A DNA stretch of 64,000 nt from Polyangium mundeleinium (GCF_028369105.1 NZ_JAQNDO010000001.1:3936501-4000500), one strand, 5' to 3'; shown: positions 50,426 to 59,185, counted from the stretch's first letter. The notes: generated by a model from the sequence alone, not told the origin. A program made the numbers and translations.

Positions 50426-52276
50426 GTGGATCCTACATCCTGGCAACAGCGCTTCTCCCACAAGATCACGACTCCCGAAGGCGCAGCGCGCGCCATCCCG
50501 CGCGGTCGCCGCATCCTCATCGGCTCGGGTGCGGCCGAACCTGCGCGGCTCGTCGAGGCCATGGTCGAGCATGGCCATCACCTCGAAGGCAATGATATCG
50601 TCCACCTGCTCACCCTGGGCCCCGCCCCCTACGTCAAAGCTGGGCTCGAATGCCGTTTCCGTCACACGGCGTTCTTCATCGGGCCGAACGTGCGCGACGC
50701 GGTGGCCGAGGGGCGTGCCGACTTCATGCCGGTCTTCCTCTCGGATATCCCCGAGCTCATCCGCTCGCGACGCGTACGCATCGACGTCGCGCTCATCCAG
50801 GTGTCGCCGCCCGACGCGCACGGCTACGTGAGCCTCGGCGTTTCCGTGGACATCGTGCGGGCTGCAATCGACGCCGCCGATCTCATTCTAGCCGAGGTCA
50901 ATCCACGCATGCCCCGCACGCATGGCGATTCGTTCTTGAACGTCGATCGCATCCAGCACCTCGTGCCCGTCGACGCGCCCCTGCCGACGCGTGCCCCCGA
51001 GCCGCTCGACGAGGTCGATCGCGCCATCGGCCGCCATATCGCCAGCCTCGTCCCGAACGGTGCCACATTGCAGACCGGCATTGGCAGGATCCCCGATGCT
51101 GCCCTCGCCGCGCTCGAGGAGCACCACGACCTCGGCGTGCATACCGAGATGTTTTCCGACGGTGTGATGCGCCTTGTGCTTCGCGACGTGATCAACGGTC
51201 GCAAAAAAACGCTCCTGCCAGGCAAGCTCGTCACGTCGTTCGTGATGGGCAGCCAGACGCTCTACGACTGGGTGCACGACAATCCCGCCGTGGAGATGCG
51301 CCCCTCGGGCTTCACGAACGACCCGTTCATCATCGCCCAGAATGACATGATGATTGCGATAAACGCGGCCCTCGCCGTCGATCTCACCGGCCAGGTGGCA
51401 GCCGACACGCTGATGGGACGCTTCTTCTCGGGCATCGGGGGCCAGGTCGACTTCATTCGAGGTTCGGCGCGCAGCCGTGGCGGCAAGCCCATCATCGCGC
51501 TGCGTTCGACGGCCAAGGAGGGCCAAGTGAGCCGCATCGTGCCCGGCCTCGAGCAGGGCGCCGGCGTCGTCACGAGCCGCGGCGACGTGCACTATGTGGT
51601 CACGGAGCACGGCGTCGCCGATCTCTGGGGCAAGAACATCCGCCAGCGCGCGCTCGCGCTCATCGATATAGCGCACCCCGATCACCGCGCTGACCTGCTC
51701 GCGGCGGCCAAGCAGCGCCGCTACGTCTTCGGCGACCAGGCCTGCGCGCGCTCGGCGTACCCGTGGGAGGAGGTGCGGCGCGAGATGCTACCAGGCGGGC
51801 AAGAGGTGCTCGTGCGCCCGCTACGCATATCCGACGAGGACGCGCTGAAGGACCTCTTCTACCGCCTCTCCGACGAGAGCACCTACCAGCGCTTCATGAA
51901 GTTCAAACGCTCTCACCCGCACGAGGAGCTGCTGCAACTCGTGTGCCTCGATTACGAGCAGAACATGGGCCTCGTGGTGATTCACAGTGACAACGGCTGC
52001 GAGGAGATCATCGGCCTCGCCCGCTACGACGTGGCCTCGGCGACGCGGAGAGCGGACATCGCTTTCGTGGTGCGCGACGAATGGCAGGGGCGCGGGATTG
52101 GCACGCTCCTCATGCGGCGCATGGCCGAGGTGGCGCGGGCGCGCGGGGTCATGGGCTTCTTCGCGGACGTGCTCGTGAGCAACAAGCCCATGATGGCGAT
52201 CATCTACAAAAGCGGGCTGCCCGTGAAAGCCAATCTTCGAGATGGCGCTTATCATGTCGAGATTGACTTCCCATGA
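50426..52276 (+). CDS. Acetyl-CoA hydrolase/transferase fused to a GNAT acetyltransferase
   Basis: A 616-residue fusion from GTG 50426, with GGAGG seven bases upstream. Residues 1 to about 440 are a class I CoA-transferase of the acetyl-CoA hydrolase/4-hydroxybutyrate CoA-transferase type: LLTLGPAPYV, QVSPPDAHGYVSLG, GIGRIPDAALAAL, catalytic Glu in VHTEMFSDGVMRL near 242, GGQVDFIRGSARSRGG, VTEHGVADLWGK. From about 455 a GNAT domain follows (VLVRPLRISDEDALKDLFYR, DEWQGRGIGTLLMRRMAE). It may make or use acetyl-CoA from acetate under low oxygen, with the GNAT part acetylating a protein or itself. It lies 18 bp after hypE, so it is likely in the same transcript. Confidence 0.9.
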   Translation: MDPTSWQQRFSHKITTPEGAARAIPRGRRILIGSGAAEPARLVEAMVEHGHHLEGNDIVHLLTLGPAPYVKAGLECRFRHTAFFIGPNVRDAVAEGRADFMPVFLSDIPELIRSRRVRIDVALIQVSPPDAHGYVSLGVSVDIVRAAIDAADLILAEVNPRMPRTHGDSFLNVDRIQHLVPVDAPLPTRAPEPLDEVDRAIGRHIASLVPNGATLQTGIGRIPDAALAALEEHHDLGVHTEMFSDGVMRLVLRDVINGRKKTLLPGKLVTSFVMGSQTLYDWVHDNPAVEMRPSGFTNDPFIIAQNDMMIAINAALAVDLTGQVAADTLMGRFFSGIGGQVDFIRGSARSRGGKPIIALRSTAKEGQVSRIVPGLEQGAGVVTSRGDVHYVVTEHGVADLWGKNIRQRALALIDIAHPDHRADLLAAAKQRRYVFGDQACARSAYPWEEVRREMLPGGQEVLVRPLRISDEDALKDLFYRLSDESTYQRFMKFKRSHPHEELLQLVCLDYEQNMGLVVIHSDNGCEEIIGLARYDVASATRRADIAFVVRDEWQGRGIGTLLMRRMAEVARARGVMGFFADVLVSNKPMMAIIYKSGLPVKANLRDGAYHVEIDFP

Positions 52277-52344
52277 TTGCGCATCCGAGCACCTCCCACT
52301 CGGCCGCGCTCGTGCGAAGCAGCAAAACACCAAACAGATCACTC

Positions 52345-52500
52345 TCCCGGGAGGCTCCGAGAGCAAACATGCGGTCCACGGCCGAGATTAGGGCGGCAAT
52401 CTCCCGCTCGCGCCCGTACACCTTCTGCGGAATCTGGACTCGATGTGCCCTCCGGCCTCCCACTGGGCGAGGTACACATCCTCGCGCCAGGTACTCGGAG
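52345..52500 (-). pseudogene. Fragment of a multidomain kinase/AAA-ATPase sensor
   Basis: On the minus strand LAQWEAGGHIE (about 52490-52455), then with a frame change VQIPQKVYGREREIAALISA and VDRM (about 52440-52365). These read like the junction of a protein kinase domain and the following predicted-ATPase domain in large myxobacterial sensor proteins (F-IPQKLYGRE-EI-ALL). Walker A and everything after it are gone. It lies against the right edge of the presumed island. The rest of 52277-52789 has only a hairpin and no gene. Confidence 0.5.
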
Positions 52501-52539
52501 GTCTATGAATTTGTGTTGCTGTCGGCGGGGAGTAGAGGA

Positions 52540-52573
52540 TTCCCGCGAGGGGCCCACGAGGCCCCCGCGGGAA
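52540..52573. terminator. Strong GC hairpin downstream of the hydrogenase transcript
   Basis: TTCCCGCG (52540-52547) pairs with CGCGGGAA (52566-52573), and inside it GGGGCC pairs with GGCCCC around loop CACGA, with one bulged A. It lies 264 bp past the last stop codon of the plus-strand operon. There is no U-run, so intrinsic termination is possible but not assured. Confidence 0.4.
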
Positions 52574-52789
52574 CATTGGCTATTGCTGCGGGCGGAGGAG
52601 CTTTCCGACGGCACAGTGCCCCGCTCGCGCGCCCGCCGCCGCTGCGGTGACCTCGCCCTGCACGAGCGCCGCCAGCAGGGTCCTGCGTGGGTCCGCTCCG
52701 GGGATGTCTCAAAGGGCGGCCACGGGGTCCCAAGTGGCACCAACGCGCGCCAACAGGGCCGATCCGTCGACGGATGCGGATCCCGCGGG

Positions 52790-52945
52790 TTACGCCGGGT
52801 CAGGGGTGACGGAATCCGAAGCGGAAGCGGGAGCGGGAGCGCGAGCGGAGGCAGAAGCGGGAGCGGGCGCGGCTGCTCGGTGGGGAGGCGGCGCGGGGGC
52901 GGGCGGGCCGCAGCCGGCCGCGGCGACGATCCACCCGACGAGCAT
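52790..52945 (-). pseudogene. Truncated copy of the zincin lipoprotein gene (51 codons)
   Basis: From ATG 52945 it encodes MLVGWIVAAAGCG and the Pro/Ala/Ser linker as in the complete gene at 16984-18015, then reads SDSVTPDPA and stops at TAA (52790-52792). The catalytic domain is absent. It is the right-hand counterpart of the nei stub at 18131 and marks the right edge of the presumed island. Confidence 0.75.
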
Positions 52946-53106
52946 CCTGAGCCCTCGATCCACCTCGCTATTGTCGCGTTTTCCTGCGGAAAAGAAAAAG
53001 AGTTTGCCTTTGCCGTGCCCGGTCCCTTGTCGGACGGGCTCGCCGCTGTTACGAGGGAGCCGTGCCCGAAGGCGACACCCTCCACCGCATTGCCAGCGCG
53101 CTCGGC
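52821..53106. repeat. Right island-flanking direct repeat (copy 2)
   Basis: About 286 bp matching 17897-18175. It covers the lipoprotein linker and signal codons, the divergent promoter region with the conserved block CCGGTCCCTTGTCGGACGGG, and the nei start. Length differs through small indels in the GCGGGAGC-type repeat. After 53106 the sequence continues into complete nei, whereas copy 1 leaves homology. Confidence 0.8.
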
Positions 53107-53913
53107 CCGCGGCTCGTGGGACAGCCCGTGCGCGCGCTCGTGCTCCGGCACCAGTCGATCGATCGGCTCGCCGGCCACCTCGTCACCAAGGTCGAGGCGC
53201 GGGGCAAGAACCTGCTCGTGTTTTTCGACGAGGGCACCGTCCTCCACACCCACCTCCGCATGGGCGGCGCCTGGCACCTTTATGGCGAGAACGAGCGCTG
53301 GCGCCGGTCTCCGGCCTTCGCCACCGTCGTGCTCGCCGTGCCCGGCGTCGTCGCCGTCTGCTTCCGCGCGCCCGTCGCGCGCCTCGTCCGCGCAAGCTTG
53401 CTCGCCGGGGATGCCACGATCGGCAGGCTCGGGCCGGACCTCATCGCCCCCGCGTTCGACGAAGCCGCCGCGCTCGCTCGGCTCCGGCGCATGGCCGGCA
53501 AGGAGATCGGCGACGCGCTCATGGATCAGCAGGTCGTCGCCGGGATCGGCAACGTCTACAAAAGCGAGATTCTCTTCCACGAGCGGCTCGATCCGTTCGC
53601 CCCCGTCGAGGCGTTTTCCGACGAGGAGCTCGCGCGCCTGCTCGCGTTTGCCCGCCGCATCATGGTCGCCAATGCGACAGCGAAACCACACGCGAGCGGG
53701 CCCGGTGCGCATCATGGCCACACGCGGACCACCCGCGAGGGCGCGCGTCCCGGCGAAGGGCCTCTCGCCGTGTACCGCCGCGCCGGCGAACCTTGCTACG
53801 ATTGCGGCGCCCTCCTCGAAATGCGCCGCCAGGGCGAGGCGCGACGCTCCACCTATTCTTGCCCTCGATGCCAACCCCCTCGGCTCGTGGCGGTCCGGGA
53901 GGCGCACGCGTGA
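53062..53913 (+). CDS. nei: Endonuclease VIII / formamidopyrimidine-DNA glycosylase family
   Basis: A 283-residue base-excision repair enzyme from GTG 53062. It starts PEGDTLHR after the removed Met: Pro2 is the Schiff-base nucleophile and Glu3 the general acid, and EGDT is typical of Nei rather than MutM (ELPE). The catalytic lysine lies in VEARGKNLLVFF near 53. The helix-two-turn-helix is in VVAGIGNVYKSEILF near 162. A C-terminal zinc finger is CYDCG then CPRC near 252-274. It excises oxidised pyrimidines and cleaves the strand. The lhr gene overlaps its stop (GTGA), and bacterial lhr-nei coupling is known. Confidence 0.93.
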   Translation: MPEGDTLHRIASALGPRLVGQPVRALVLRHQSIDRLAGHLVTKVEARGKNLLVFFDEGTVLHTHLRMGGAWHLYGENERWRRSPAFATVVLAVPGVVAVCFRAPVARLVRASLLAGDATIGRLGPDLIAPAFDEAAALARLRRMAGKEIGDALMDQQVVAGIGNVYKSEILFHERLDPFAPVEAFSDEELARLLAFARRIMVANATAKPHASGPGAHHGHTRTTREGARPGEGPLAVYRRAGEPCYDCGALLEMRRQGEARRSTYSCPRCQPPRLVAVREAHA

Positions 53914-56900
53914 CGCGGCCCCGGGCGAAGACCTCGAAGGGCGGCGCGCTCGCCCATTTCCACGAGGCGACGCGCACCTGGTTCCAGGGCGCCTTCCCCG
54001 GGCCCACCGAGGCCCAGGAAAAAGGCTGGCCGCCGATCCAGGCCGGCCAATCGACGCTCCTCCTCGCGCCCACGGGCTCGGGCAAGACGCTCGCCGCGTT
54101 CCTCGTCGCCCTCGATCGATTGGTCTTTTCGGACGAACCACCGAAAGAATCGCGCTGTCGCGTGCTTTACGTCTCGCCGCTCAAGGCCCTCGCCGCCGAC
54201 GTCGAGCGGAACCTGCGCGCCCCGCTCGCCGGCCTTACCAAGACAGCCGAGCGTCTGGAGATTCCTTTCCGTGTTCCCACGGTCGCGATTCGCTCCGGTG
54301 ATACCTCGCCCGAGGAACGCGCGCGCCTCGGAAAACGCCCGCCCGACATCCTGATCACCACGCCGGAGTCGTTGTTCCTCCTGCTCACCTCGAACGCGCG
54401 GGAGATCCTGCGTTCGGTCGACACGGTCATCATCGACGAAATCCACTCCCTCGCTGCGACGAAGCGCGGCGTGCACCTCTTTTCGTCGCTGGAGCGGCTT
54501 GAAGCCCTGCGCGGCGAGGGGGCGCGGACCACGCGCATCGGCCTCAGCGCGACGCAACGCCCGCTCGACGAAATCGCGCGCCTGCTCGGCGGGGGCGAGG
54601 TGGACGAACAAGGGAAGTTCGTCCCGCGCCCCGTCACCATCGTCGATGCGAGCGCGCCGAAATCGCTGGAGCTTTCCATTGAAGTCCCCGTTGACGACAT
54701 GACCCGCATGGGCGAACCCGGCGAGGACGCGGGGAAGGGGCCCGGCGCGGATCCGGCGGCGCGCTCGATCTGGCCGAGCATCCATCCACGCCTCGTCGAG
54801 CTCGTCCGCGCGCATCGATCCACCATGATCTTCGCCAACAGCCGCAGGCTCTCCGAGCGGCTCGCAGCGGCGATCAACGAGGCCGCGGGTGCCGAGATCG
54901 CCGCCGCGCACCATGGCTCGGTCGCGCGGGACGAACGCACGCGCATCGAGGAGGCGCTCAAAGAAGGACGCCTCCCGTGTATCGTAGCGACCTCCTCGCT
55001 GGAGCTCGGCCTCGACCTCGGCGCCGTCGACCTCGTCGTCCAGATCGAATCCCCGCCGAGCGTCTCGGCCGGCCTCCAGCGCATCGGCCGCGCCGGCCAC
55101 GCCGTCGGCGCCACCTCGCGCGGCGTGGTGTTCCCGAAGCACCGCGGCGATCTGCTCGCGTGCGCCGCCGCCACGAGCCGCATGATCGACGCCAAGGTCG
55201 AGGCCACGTTTTACCCGCGCAACCCCCTCGACGTCCTCGCCCAGCAGATCATCGCGATCACGGCGATGGATTCGATCCACGAAGACGTCCTCTTCGCGCT
55301 CGTCCGACGCGCCGCGCCCTTCGCGGATCTCCCGCGCGCGAGCTTCGAGGGCCTGCTCGACATGCTCTCCGGCCGTTACCCCTCGGACGAGTTCGCGGAG
55401 CTGCGCCCTCGTATCGTATGGGACCGGACGACGGGCGCGATCCGCGCGCGGGAAGGTGCAAAGCGGCTCGCGGTCGTCAATGCCGGAACCATTCCCGATC
55501 GGGGCCTGTATGGCGTCTTCCTGGCGACGGAGGAGGCTGCCGGCAAACCCGGGCGTCGTGTCGGCGAGCTCGACGAAGAAATGGTCTTCGAGGCGCGCGA
55601 AGGCGAGGTCTTCGTCCTCGGCGCGTCGTCCTGGCGCATCACCGAGATCACGCACGACCGTGTCCTCGTCGTGCCCGCGCCCGGCCAGCCCGGCAAGATG
55701 CCGTTCTGGCGCGGCGATCGCGTGGGCCGCAACGTCGAGCTCGGGGCCGAGATCGGCCGCGTCGCCCGCGAGATCACGAAGGCCGACGACGCCGGAGCCG
55801 AGCGCCTCCTCCGCGAAAAACACCACCTCGACACGCGCGCCGCGAAAAACCTTCTTCGTTACGTCCGCGAGCAAGCCGCGGCGACGGGCGAGGTCCCGAG
55901 CGACACCACGATCGTGCTCGAACGATTCGTCGACGAGGTCGGCGACACCCGCGTCTGCATCCTCTCGCCGTTCGGCGGGCGCGTGCACGCTCCGCTCGCG
56001 AGCGCCATCGAGGAGCGCTGCCGCGCCGAGCTCGCCCTCGAAATCGAGGCTGTATGGGCCGACGACGGCGTTGTCTTGCGTTTCCCCGAGGCCCAGGGCC
56101 CGCCCGACGCGCGCCTCTTGCTCCCCGATGCCGACGAGGTCGAGGATCTCGTCGTCCGGAGCCTCGGCGCCTCCGCCCTCTTCGCCGCGCGCTTTCGCGA
56201 ATGCGCCGGCCGTGCGCTGCTCCTGCCGCGCAAGCGCCCGGGCAAACGCTCGCCGTTATGGGCTCAGCGAAAACGAGCCTCGGACCTGCTCGCCGTCGCC
56301 GCGCGGTATGGCTCGTTCCCCATCCTGCTCGAAACGTACCGCGAGGTCCTGCGCGACGTCTTTGATCTGCCCGCGCTCGTTGATCTGCTGAAAAAAATTG
56401 AATCGCGCAAGGTTCGCGTGCACGAGGTCGACACCCGCGCGGCGTCGCCTTTCGCCGCGTCGCTCCTTTTCGGGTACGTCGGCAACTTCATGTACGACGG
56501 GGATCTGCCGCTCGCCGAGCGCAAAGCGCAGATGCTCGCGATCGACCACGCGCGCCTGCGCGAGCTGCTCGGCGAGGCCGAGATGCGCGAATTGCTCGAT
56601 CCGGCCTCGATCGAGGTGCTCGCGCGCTCCCTCCAGCGCCTCGACGGAAAACGCCCGCCCAAGCACGCCGATCAGGTCCACGATCTCCTGCTCTCGCTCG
56701 GCGATCTCTCGCGGGACGAGATCCTTGCGCGCGCGGGCACGGACGAGGAGGGCGGCGGCGCGACGCGTGTCTCCTGTTTTCTGGACGAGCTCACGCGGAC
56801 GCGGCGTATCTTCGAGGCCACGATCGCGGGCGAGCGGCGTTTCGTCGCGGCCGAGGACGCGGGGCGGTTCCGGGACGCGCTCGGCGTCGTGCCTCCGGCG

Positions 56901-58661
56901 GGGTTGCCCGCGGCGTTCCTCGAACCCGCGACCGATCGGTCGACGCTTGGGGGCTCCGCTCCGGCCAGCGGAGCTGCGCCCCCAAACCCCCTCGTCGACA
57001 TCGTCTCTCGTTATGCCCGGACACACGGCCCGTTCCGCGCCGAGGACGTCGCGCACCGGTATGGCCTCGGCGTCGGCCCCGTGCGGGTCGCGCTCGCCAC
57101 GCTCGTGGAGCGCCGCCGTGTCACGGAGGGCGAGCTCTTGCCCGGCGGATCCGGCCGCGAGTATTGCGACACCGAGGTCCTCCGCTCGCTCAAGCAACGC
57201 TCCCTCGCGCGCCTCCGCGCCGAGGTCGAGCCCGTCCCGCCGGAGGCATACGCGCGTTTCCTTGTCGAATGGCACGGCCTCACGCGCCCGCGCCACGGCC
57301 AGGAGGCCCTGCTTTACGCCGTCGAGCTTCTCCAGGGCGCGCCGCTCGTCGCCTCCGCACTCGAAGCCGAGATCCTCCCGGCCCGCGTGCAAGGATATCG
57401 CCCCGGGGATCTCGACGCGCTTTGCGCCGCCGGCGAGGTCGTCTGGCGCGGCGTCGAGCCCGTCGGCGATTCCTCGGGCCGCATCGCGCTTTATCTCTCG
57501 CAGGCCTATCCCTATCTCGCGCCGCCGCCCGGCAAGGCCGAGGGCGCGATGGCCGCGCGGGTGCGCGAGACGCTCGCGCGGCGGGGCGCCGTCTTTTTCA
57601 GTGATCTCCTGCGCGAGACGGGCGGCTTCGGGCACGACGTGCTCGCGGCCTTGTGGGAGCTCGTCTGGGCGGGCGAGGTCACGAACGACACGCTTGCACC
57701 TTTACGTTCCCTCGGCCGCGAGGAAAAACGCGGCGGACGGCGGCACCCGAGCCGCGGCGGTCTTTTTGGCGCGCGCCGCGCGGGGCCGCCCGGGAGCGAG
57801 GGCCGCTGGTCGCTTTTGCCTCCCCTGGGTGAAAAGGGTCCCAGCGAAACCGAGCGCCGCGCCGCGCTCGCGCGAACCCTCCTCGATCGACATGGCGTCC
57901 TCACGCGCGAAGCCGCGCACGCCGAGGGCCTTATCGGTGGTTTTTCCGCCGTCTACGATGTGCTCCGCGCCATGGAGGAGGCCGGGCGGGTTCGTCGGGG
58001 GTATTTCGTCGCGGGCCTCGGCGCCGCGCAATTCGCGCTCCCGGGCGCGGACGATCGGCTCCGCTCCTTCCGCGAGCCCTCCGCCGAGGGGCGAACCTTG
58101 GTCCTCGCGGCCTCCGACCCGGCGAATCCTTTTGGCGCCTCCGTGCGCTGGCCGGGCGACGACGCCGAACCGGAGGGCGGCAATCGTGGCGCGGCGCGGC
58201 CAAAACGAGCGGCCGGCGCGCGTGTCCTCCTCCATGATGGCAAATTGCTCGCCTGGATGGGCAAAAGCGAACGTGGGCTCCTCACGTTCCTGCCGCGCGA
58301 CGAGCCCGAGCGCAGCGCGGAACGACGCGCCCTCGCCCGCGCGCTCGCGGACCTCGTCGACGAAGGCCGCGCGCGGACCGTCCTCCTTGCCACGGTCGAC
58401 GGCGAACCGACGGCCCGCTCGCCGCTCGCAGACGCCCTGAAAGAGGCGGGTTTCGTCGCGACGAGCCAGGGCTTCCTCAAGCGGCAAACCGCGGCCGCGG
58501 CGCCCCCCTCGCGGCCCTTTGGCGCGCCCGGCGGCTGGGGAAGGCCTTGGTCGAGCAAACCCGCCTCGGCGACGCCCACACCGCAAGGCAGCGAACACGC
58601 GCCGCCTCCCGACAGCGAGGACAGTGACCTCCTCGACCTCGACGACGATTTCGAAGGGTGA
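53910..58661 (+). CDS. lhr: Lhr-type superfamily 2 DNA helicase
   Basis: A helicase of about 1583 residues from GTG 53910 in a GTGA overlap with nei. The frame extends far upstream but that part is antisense or shadow sequence. Motif I is LAPTGSGKTLAAFL near 52, motif II DEIH at 176-179, and motif III LSATQRPLDEIARLLGG near 212. Domain 2 has TMIFANSRRLSERLAAAIN, VATSSLELGLDLGAVDLVV and QRIGRAGHAVG. The Lhr winged-helix, beta-barrel and long C-terminal regions follow. It unwinds DNA/RNA hybrids and DNA in repair. At about residue 1014 a palindromic element is in frame (TLGGSAPASGAAPPNPL). The C-terminal end is Pro/Ser-rich and acidic (DSEDSDLLDLDDDFEG). Confidence 0.92.
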   Translation: MTRPRAKTSKGGALAHFHEATRTWFQGAFPGPTEAQEKGWPPIQAGQSTLLLAPTGSGKTLAAFLVALDRLVFSDEPPKESRCRVLYVSPLKALAADVERNLRAPLAGLTKTAERLEIPFRVPTVAIRSGDTSPEERARLGKRPPDILITTPESLFLLLTSNAREILRSVDTVIIDEIHSLAATKRGVHLFSSLERLEALRGEGARTTRIGLSATQRPLDEIARLLGGGEVDEQGKFVPRPVTIVDASAPKSLELSIEVPVDDMTRMGEPGEDAGKGPGADPAARSIWPSIHPRLVELVRAHRSTMIFANSRRLSERLAAAINEAAGAEIAAAHHGSVARDERTRIEEALKEGRLPCIVATSSLELGLDLGAVDLVVQIESPPSVSAGLQRIGRAGHAVGATSRGVVFPKHRGDLLACAAATSRMIDAKVEATFYPRNPLDVLAQQIIAITAMDSIHEDVLFALVRRAAPFADLPRASFEGLLDMLSGRYPSDEFAELRPRIVWDRTTGAIRAREGAKRLAVVNAGTIPDRGLYGVFLATEEAAGKPGRRVGELDEEMVFEAREGEVFVLGASSWRITEITHDRVLVVPAPGQPGKMPFWRGDRVGRNVELGAEIGRVAREITKADDAGAERLLREKHHLDTRAAKNLLRYVREQAAATGEVPSDTTIVLERFVDEVGDTRVCILSPFGGRVHAPLASAIEERCRAELALEIEAVWADDGVVLRFPEAQGPPDARLLLPDADEVEDLVVRSLGASALFAARFRECAGRALLLPRKRPGKRSPLWAQRKRASDLLAVAARYGSFPILLETYREVLRDVFDLPALVDLLKKIESRKVRVHEVDTRAASPFAASLLFGYVGNFMYDGDLPLAERKAQMLAIDHARLRELLGEAEMRELLDPASIEVLARSLQRLDGKRPPKHADQVHDLLLSLGDLSRDEILARAGTDEEGGGATRVSCFLDELTRTRRIFEATIAGERRFVAAEDAGRFRDALGVVPPAGLPAAFLEPATDRSTLGGSAPASGAAPPNPLVDIVSRYARTHGPFRAEDVAHRYGLGVGPVRVALATLVERRRVTEGELLPGGSGREYCDTEVLRSLKQRSLARLRAEVEPVPPEAYARFLVEWHGLTRPRHGQEALLYAVELLQGAPLVASALEAEILPARVQGYRPGDLDALCAAGEVVWRGVEPVGDSSGRIALYLSQAYPYLAPPPGKAEGAMAARVRETLARRGAVFFSDLLRETGGFGHDVLAALWELVWAGEVTNDTLAPLRSLGREEKRGGRRHPSRGGLFGARRAGPPGSEGRWSLLPPLGEKGPSETERRAALARTLLDRHGVLTREAAHAEGLIGGFSAVYDVLRAMEEAGRVRRGYFVAGLGAAQFALPGADDRLRSFREPSAEGRTLVLAASDPANPFGASVRWPGDDAEPEGGNRGAARPKRAAGARVLLHDGKLLAWMGKSERGLLTFLPRDEPERSAERRALARALADLVDEGRARTVLLATVDGEPTARSPLADALKEAGFVATSQGFLKRQTAAAAPPSRPFGAPGGWGRPWSSKPASATPTPQGSEHAPPPDSEDSDLLDLDDDFEG
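56948..56992. repeat. Palindromic protein-tolerated repeat element, copy b
   Basis: TGGGGGCTCCGCTCCGG at the left, CTGCGCCCCCAAACCCCCT at the right, inside lhr. It shares the outer stem and the trailing A-CCCCC with copy a at 12304. Its inner stem CTCCGCT/AGCGGAG differs in sequence but not in pairing. It is read one frame position later than copy a, so the encoded peptides differ, yet both are Gly/Ala/Pro-rich. Confidence 0.6.
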
Positions 58662-58738
58662 CGGCGAAGACGGGGCAGGGAAGCCACGCACGTGGGCGTT
58701 GATTCCGTCTCCACGGCTGGGATACTTCCCCGGTTTCC

Positions 58739-59185
58739 ATGCACACGAGCCCTCCTGAGGACCTCCGCGACATGAACGGTGCTGATCCCACGAGCTTTCG
58801 CCAGCTCGGTACGCACGGGTATCGTGTCGAATCGACCGATATCTTCCATGTCAGGTTCGTGGGCAGCGTGGAGGGGATCACGATCGAAACGCTGTACGAC
58901 CTCCAGGAGGCGCATGCCGCGACGATCGGCCGGCCGATCTTCCTCCTCGTCGACATCGCGAAGTTCGGCGAGTTCTCCACGGAGGGGCGCAAGTTCTCCA
59001 CGGAGCTCGATCCCACGGGCATCATCGCCGCGACGGGCATCTACGGCGGCACTTTCCGGCAGCGCATGGTCATGAACATGCTCACGCGGGCGGGCTCGCT
59101 CCTCCGGCCTTGGCTGCCCCCCTTGCAGTTCTTCGCCCACGAGTCCGAAGCGCGGGCGTTCCTCGACGCCTGCCGCGCCCGATGA
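58739..59185 (+). CDS. STAS/SpoIIAA-like domain protein
   Basis: A 148-residue soluble protein; ATG 58772 (MNGADPTSFRQL) has a better ribosome site (GAGGA) than ATG 58739. The alternating strands and helices FHVRFVGSVEGITIETLYDL, RPIFLLVDIAKFGEFSTEGR and GIIAATGIYGGTFRQRMVM, and a final FAHESEARAFLDACR, look like the STAS-like fold used in SpoIIAA-type small proteins common in myxobacteria. No phosphoserine site can be assigned. It stands alone, 77 bp after lhr. Partner and role are unknown. Confidence 0.65.
   Translation: MHTSPPEDLRDMNGADPTSFRQLGTHGYRVESTDIFHVRFVGSVEGITIETLYDLQEAHAATIGRPIFLLVDIAKFGEFSTEGRKFSTELDPTGIIAATGIYGGTFRQRMVMNMLTRAGSLLRPWLPPLQFFAHESEARAFLDACRAR

Noticed and set aside
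52540-52573. A riboswitch or small RNA
   Set aside because: Only a single GC-rich hairpin is visible with no conserved core; terminator-like structure is the modest reading.
17897-53106. Exact target-site duplication by a transposon
   Set aside because: The flanking repeats are far longer than transposon target duplications and differ at many positions, and no transposase lies at either edge.
52647-53909. A 2004-codon plus-strand frame suggesting a helicase with a long N-terminal extension
   Set aside because: The first 421 codons overlap nei in another frame and the repeat region, and are low-complexity Arg/Ala/Pro. The helicase fold begins at GTG 53910.
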